DNA of 64,000 bases, from assembly GCA_037179385.1 (NCBI GenBank), contig CM074200.1, forward strand, positions 30,135,884 through 30,199,883, in the 5' to 3' direction. The DNA comes from Holothuria scabra (taxonomy: Eukaryota; Echinodermata; Holothuroidea; Aspidochirotida; Holothuriidae). Positions 58,995-64,000 of this stretch are shown here, in pieces. Below the pieces are notes generated by a model that worked only from the letters and a program-made list of their open reading frames with translations, was not told the DNA's origin and did no database searches. Position numbers and translations under genes: made by a program. Every line of letters starts with the position of its first letter. The stretch's first letter is position 1.

Positions 58995-59160
58995 ATGAAA
59001 CCTACTGCCATTGTACTTGGTGCTCAACATGTAAGCAATGCAGCAAGCAAAACAAGCCAGTGAGCCATAACTGCAAAAAAGGCCATCGTGGCAGGTTCAA
59101 CTTAAACCAACTGGTTAGATATAGTACTGGGCTGTAAAACTCCATCTTACTAACTGACTT
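58995..59160 (+). mobile_element. SINE fragment (28213 family)
   Basis: AACCTACTGCCATTG, CATAACTGCAAAAAAGGCC and TAAAACTCCATCTTACTAAC match the body and tail. It follows directly on the repeat ending at 58992. Confidence 0.7.
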
Positions 59161-60498
59161 ACCTATTAGCCCCAAATTTTGAATAAAAAGGCTCCATCAT
59201 CGAATGTTAGCTACTGTACTACAGTACACAATTGCAATTTTGTACCCTTTGCCTAGCTTGCAAACACTTAAAATCCATACACACACTGTATAGTAGACTA
59301 CAATACATATCTGGCTCACCAAAGTTCCTATCTTTCAGCTTCAAATGTCATGCAAGTAGGGACAGTCAATATTATTAAAAGCAGACATATAGCTCACTTA
59401 ATGGGGAGGGGAAACACCATAAATAGGAAGGAAGGAGAGGGAGAAATGGTTTGACTCTTATAAAAGCAAAGAGCTTTATAGTTCTTACTAGGAAAAAAGA
59501 TTGTCAGATGACAAACTAAACACTTTTGGAGGAATTTTATTGTAGTTGTCAAGGCCACCGGACAACCATGGAAATCAAGCCCCAATAGACAATGCTAACA
59601 CTTAAAATCAACAAAACTTACCTGTGGTTTGTGAATCTACGAACCCTACTTACCTCACCTGTTCCACAAATGGACTGTTCCATTTACCGCGGAATACTAT
59701 CTGGCAATGTCTTCTGTAGGTGGCGCTATAGCCCAATAGGAACCATCCCCGAACACACCCTTGTTTCATTGCCAGCGGAATGCTTAAGTCACGTTTTATT
59801 AGCTCTCTCGTTTTTTCATCTTTTTGGATTTTCCTTTGGACCTTTTTTGGGTGCAGGAAGTTTTTCGTCATTTCTGGATCGTTTTCAGCGGTTCACCTGA
59901 CCAGAGTGTTAAGTAAGAGGTTTCCTTTTGGGGTTTTTCAGGGGCCTTTTTCTAGCTACTTTGTTAGCCGTTTCGTAGCTTAGGCTTCTTGCCTAGCGTG
60001 AGTTCGTTAGGCCGCCGGCCTATCGTAGCTCTTTGCGGGTTTAGGCTCCCATTTTCCCCCCTTCGGTTCTGGTAGCCTTGCGGCGGACCGGTTCCGGGTG
60101 TTGCTGGTTGTTTTTTCTCTTCCTGCCCTTTGATGTTATATTTGTTGTTTTCGTGTTTTAGTGTTACTTTCTTTTATCTTGGGACTTAGGACGCGGTCTT
60201 CCGTTCGTGCTAGACTCGTGTTGTGGGGAGGTTGGTTCTCTCCTTGAGGTTTTCTCCCCTCCCCGGCCTGATCGGTAGCCTTTGGCGAACCGTCGCGGCC
60301 TTCCCCTTCCGGTAGCCTTGGGGCGCACCGGTTTTCCCCCCTTAGGGTGTGGTCGTACTTGTGATACGACCGTTGTTTTCTTTCTTGCTCCTGTCCGGTC
60401 ACGGCTCGTTGGTTTTGACTGGACAGGTTTGGCTTTCTTCGGCTCCGAGGCTTTGTTCTGGAGCCGTAGCTTGCGTTCCTTGGCTTTGTTGTGCTCCC

Positions 60499-60768
60499 GG
60501 CTCCATGGAGCCGGGATGCTTAGTTGCCTTTGCTGGCAGCTTTATTCTGGAGCCGAGGTTTTGTGTAGGTTATGTTGTTTGTGTCTCCGGCTCCATGGAG
60601 CCGGGATGCTTAGTTGCCTTTGCTGGCAGCTTTGTTCAGAAGCCGAGGTTTTGTGTAGGTTAGATTGTTTGTGTTCCCGGCTCCATGGAGCCGGGACGCT
60701 TGATTGCCTCCGCTAGCAGTTTGTTTAGAAGCAGAGGCTTTGTGCAGGTTGGGTGTTTTGTTGTGTTG
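60499..60768 (+). repeat. Tandem repeat, 90 bp x 3, in the retroelement leader
   Basis: Copies begin GGCTCCATGGAGCCGGGA at 60499, 60589 and 60679. The first two are near-identical (GCTTAGTTGCCTTTGCTGGC, GAGCCGAGGTTTTGTGTAGG); the third has diverged. Confidence 0.85.
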
Positions 60769-60786
60769 TGCTGTTCGTGTCCTCCC

Positions 60787-61022
60787 GGCCCACGGAGCCG
60801 GGTGTTGTCCGTGTGTTCTTGGCTCCTTGGAGCCGGGATTTTGTCCTTGTGTTCCCTCGGCTCCGTTCCTGCGTTCGGGGCCGAGGTGTGTTGTTGCCCT
60901 GGCTCCTGTGTGGAGCCGGGGGTTGTGTGTTCCTGGCTCCAGGGTGGAGCCGGGGGCTTTGTGTGTGGTCCTGGCTCTGTGGAGCCGGGACGTCTTCATG
61001 CTCCCTGGCTCCGTTTGGAGCC
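60787..61022 (+). repeat. Array of short GGCTCC/GGAGCC inverted repeats
   Basis: Stems of GGCTCC pairing with GGAGCC, with 2-6 base loops, at 60821-60834, 60901-60917, 60935-60951, 60973-60986 and 61007-61022, plus variants at 60787-60799 (GGCCCACGGAGCC) and 60856-60886 (CTCGG...CCGAG). Starts are about 34-45 bp apart. Most stems are followed by GGG. Confidence 0.8.
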
Positions 61023-61068
61023 GGGGAGAGTTCTTTCGGCGGTTCCCTGACTTGGTCCGGGAGCCGCG

Positions 61069-62144
61069 ATGGCAGGTGTTTTCTTTTTCTGCTTATATCT
61101 TTCAGATATGAACCCGATCTGCGAGTCCTGTCATCAGTTTAAACCTCATCGAGGCTGGGATTGGCACACCAAATGCCCGATGTGCCGCACGTGTTCTAAG
61201 CAGAACCCTTGCGAGGTCTGTGATCAGTGGGATGAAGCCTCCTGGTGTGCGACAGCCAAGCTGTTGAAGTCTAGGAAGATGCGCCTTCTGGAGAAGGCGA
61301 GCTCCTGTCCAGAACTGGCGAGTTCTGTTGATCGGGCCGGTTGCGGGGGTGTTCCCCCCGTACATAAGGCCCCGGCCCCGGATCAAGCCGGTTGCGGGGT
61401 GTATCCTCCTCACATAAGGCTTTGGGCCAGAAGAAGAAGAAACCTTCTAAAGGAAAAACGCCGGTTAAGGGCGGCTCCAAGGCCAAGTCCTCTCGTGATT
61501 CGTCGGGTTCCAGTGCACCGGCTCAACCTTCTCAGGTTCCGGCTCCGGCAGCCCCGTCTTCTCCGGCTCCAGCGGATCCATCACTCGATTTTGGGGTTCT
61601 CGGCTCCGACGTTTCCTTAGCGGAGGAGAGTCTTATTCACAGTGCCTCTCCGGAGGCCTTGCTGGAAACCCTGGCTCCGGTGGACCCGGAGCTTTCCTCA
61701 ACTGATCGGGGCCATAGGCGCCCCCACCGGGACCGTTCTCCTTCGTTGGATCCGGAGGCTCCTCCCAGGAAGCAGGCTAGAAGTGCTCCAGAGGACACTG
61801 AGTCTATTCTTGCCGGGTTCCTGAAACAACTTTCTCAGGTTCTGTCTCAGGGCTTCATCAAACCTACGGAGCCGGCGACGTCCCCTCCTGGAGCTCCAAG
61901 TTCTCCGGCCCCGTCATATGACGGGTCCGATTCTCAGGAGATTGTACAGGATCCGAGCCTTCTTGATGATGCCGGTCCCGCGGGACCACATCCTACAGCG
62001 TCTTCCCGCATTGCGGAACCACAGGACTCGTCCTCGGAAGATGACCTTCCCCTCCTGGGCACCACCATTACACAGGAGGCGTTTAGTAAAGCGGTAGAAG
62101 TTATCAGGAAAACATTGGGGTTTCCCTTCACCCTTTCTATGTGA
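61069..62144 (+). pseudogene. Gag-like ORF of the retroelement, frameshifted
   Basis: Starts at ATG 61069 or at 61108. The first part has paired cysteines, CESCHQ, CPMCRTC and CEVCDQW, suggesting zinc-binding knuckles. Two tandem units, DRAGCGGVPPVHKA and DQAGCG(G)V-SSHKA, follow. The second has GGGG where the first has GGGGG (about 61396), shifting the frame. The downstream frame continues QKKKKPSKGK, a Pro/Ser/Ala-rich stretch and FLKQLSQVLSQGF to 62144. Confidence 0.6.
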
Positions 62145-62145
62145 T

Positions 62146-63282
62146 TAATCATCAACATTTTTAGAAATACACTTTAGTAAGATAGCTGCTGCAATAGAGT
62201 ATGAAAATAATTAACTTCTTCATAGACTTTGCCCTTTTTGAAATCATGACACATTTAATCTTGTAAAATGAAATTGCAGCAGAGTACTGTAATTTCTTTT
62301 TTTTTTTTTCCTGTGAGTCATAACTATCCATTCTGCAACAGGCTAAAGGAAGAAAAATCACTCTTCTTACATCGTTCTCCATGAATGAGTTGGCACCAGA
62401 CTACTTGTATTCAGTATGTAACACTGCTGTGTTTCTTTAGAAGTCACAATGGAGGCTCTGATGACAATGACAGGCTACTAAAACTAGCAGCTAGCATATC
62501 ATGGAATAAGACACTTACTGTGATGGGGTTTGAGGACATGCCAACATGAATATGTTAAAAACAATCCACCTATGAGTCAGTTAGGGAAAAACAATGCAGT
62601 GGCGGGCTTAAAATTGTCTGAAAAAAAGAATAATAACTAGGAGATAAATAATAACTAGGAGATGTCGGTCTCAATTTCTGGGCCAAAGCAAACATGGGAG
62701 ACACATCTAATATTTCTGTTGAGGTTGCTTCCCTGGAGAAAACTTTAAGTGAGACAAAGATGCATAAAAATGAATTAACATGAAAACCAGATTCAGTACC
62801 TCCCTCTTTATACATAAACACTCTAAAATTTTACGAATGCAATGCGACAATTACACTAAGATGCTAGATGCTCTGAACAGTTAAGGTGCCACTCTACATG
62901 CTTGCATGGAATAAAAGTGTGTAGAACCAAACAGCACTACTCCTAAGACAGATTTATTTTGCACACAAACTTTGTCTCCTACTCATGAAACTAAAATGAC
63001 ATAAATCATCTTTGCCAAAGAGTTTTTGCTTTTAAACTGAATAATGGTGTGAATATCAACTTTTTTAAGCAAGTGTTGGGTGGAGGTTTAGGAGGGGTGG
63101 TAGTTGGGGGGGGGGGGGGGGGGGGTGGCACAGGTTAAGGAGTCTGTGGCAACTGAAACCCTTTCTACATACTGTACATCAGCATGCTTTCCAAATGTGG
63201 TACCTGCCACAGCAGGTACAATACATGACTGAACCAAGGCTTGGATTAAAGGCCATATAACCAAGGCTTGGATTAAAGGCCA
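62146..63282 (-). other. AT-rich DNA, presumed MED25 intron, nothing recognised
   Basis: No VWA exon or repeat family recognised. A G-run lies at 63106-63125. Confidence 0.4.
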
Positions 63283-63485
63283 TGAGCCGTAACCCCTTCC
63301 CCTTTTTTGAAGCAACAGCTAAATATCACAGTTTTCCTCTGGTTTCTCATCAAAGTATCTTCAAACATATTTTATGAACTGAACTTGCATATGCAAGGTA
63401 AACCAAGTAGTTGCTTCTCGTAATTTTCACATCTGAGGAGAAAAAATGTTGTCACATGACTCTGCACAGCCAATCATGGAACAGC
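63283..63485. mobile_element. 265-bp MITE family, copy 5, cut by next element
   Basis: CAACAGCTAAATATCACAG to GCACAGCCAATCATGGAAC follows the family until about 63482, where it is replaced by the element at 63486. Confidence 0.75.
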
Positions 63486-64000
63486 AGGGATGAATTTTAG
63501 CGGTCGTCCGAGACGACCAAAATTTCTGCAGGACGACCAAAGTAACCACCTAAGGTTGTCCTTTGGACGACTAATTTTTACCTTTGGTAATGTATATTGA
63601 GAAACAAAGCGTACAACAAACACTCCCATGCAACCAAAACATCTTAACATTTCATGAACTCGCATATCAAAACACATCTGTACCTTCACGAAAAGCACAC
63701 CAGAACAAAACAACCATGGAAACCATGGTACGCACAACGCCAAACAAGCAGCCTCGTGTACGATCATTGTTTCAGCTGAACTTTACAGAACGTGCTCATA
63801 CACATTCTCCGGGTTTCTGTTCAACATGCTGGCGCGAAAAGTTCTTGGAAAGGACTGTTCGCCTGTCTTTGTTGTTATGTAATCAGCATCGGGCCAATGA
63901 TTCCGTCCGTTATCGGTAAATAATTGGCAGCGGTAAAATATCGCCATTCAAGCGATCATTACCACCGATTATTTGCAACTTGAAAGTTGCTCTTAGTTGA
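63486..64000. mobile_element. hAT-like element, left part only
   Basis: It starts inside the MITE with CAGGGATGAATTTTAGCGG, followed by two ACGACCAAA-type inverted phrases. Its segment 63895-63985 matches the minus strand of 24015-24150 (AATAATCG-TGGTAATGATCG, ATTATTTACCGA). The other end lies beyond the window. Confidence 0.55.

Larger units (their letters stand above)
59690..62145 (+). mobile_element. GC-rich retroelement fragment (gag-like, 3'-truncated)
   Basis: Sharply higher GC than the flanks and different codon style. The first 1.4 kb is T/G-rich non-coding leader, then a Cys-rich ORF follows (61069-62144) ending abruptly at AT-rich intron DNA. No RT, integrase or LTR pair is present. 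A Cys-rich N-terminus, Pro/Ser-rich middle and RKQARS-type basic patch resemble gag-like ORFs of DIRS or LTR elements; the class is inference. Start and end have no evident target duplication. Confidence 0.6.

Noticed and set aside
59650..59720. Candidate upstream MED25 exon (minus strand RWNSPFVEQVR then GTGAGG)
   Set aside because: No similarity to the MED25 VWA domain and no convincing acceptor.
60136..61486. Minus-strand ORFs over the GC-rich retroelement
   Set aside because: High GC lowers stop frequency; the plus-strand Cys-rich ORF is the coherent one and these have no recognisable motifs.

Overview
The window is animal nuclear DNA. It has short exons with GT/AG introns, long TE-filled introns, microsatellites, non-LTR retrotransposons, tRNA-derived SINEs and many hAT-type and MITE-type DNA transposons. 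No prokaryotic operons, rRNA genes or CRISPR arrays were seen. The TE mix suggests a marine invertebrate, perhaps a deuterostome such as an echinoderm, but nothing read here fixes the species.

The main gene is on the minus strand. It is the C-terminal three quarters of Mediator subunit 25 (MED25), in 16 exons between 56979 and 17283. I rebuilt it by joining splice sites by eye; every intron phase agrees and the frame stays open for 1034 residues to a stop. In order it encodes the second half of the VWA domain (exons w1-w2), a long Gln/Pro/Met-rich linker (w3-w8), the activator-binding ACID/PTOV domain (w9-w12) and a Gln-rich tail (w13-w16) with two LXXLL motifs. The first VWA exons were not found and should lie beyond 64000. 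A long 3' UTR probably runs to about 14190.

A second minus-strand gene (12513-10505) has two exons with matching phase. It encodes a 312-residue, cysteine-rich protein with a signal peptide, from a family I do not recognise, and has a TATA box upstream.

Region by region: 1-6100 is dominated by a hAT element (1706-6089, 8-bp target duplication) holding a second hAT (2889-4945, its own 8-bp duplication). 6.1-10.5 kb holds MITEs and a 294-bp AT microsatellite. 10.5-12.6 kb is the secreted-protein gene. 14.2-57 kb is MED25, whose introns hold an L2/CR1-like LINE split by a hAT insertion (22.6-26.7 kb), a ~145-bp satellite carrying ten perfect DR1 nuclear-receptor motifs (30.6-33.5 kb), a minisatellite that grew inside a MITE, and several MITE families. 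59.7-62.1 kb is a GC-rich retroelement fragment with a Cys-rich gag-like ORF broken by a one-base deletion and a leader made of short GGCTCC/GGAGCC hairpins. 63.5-64 kb is the start of another hAT-like element that runs off the window.
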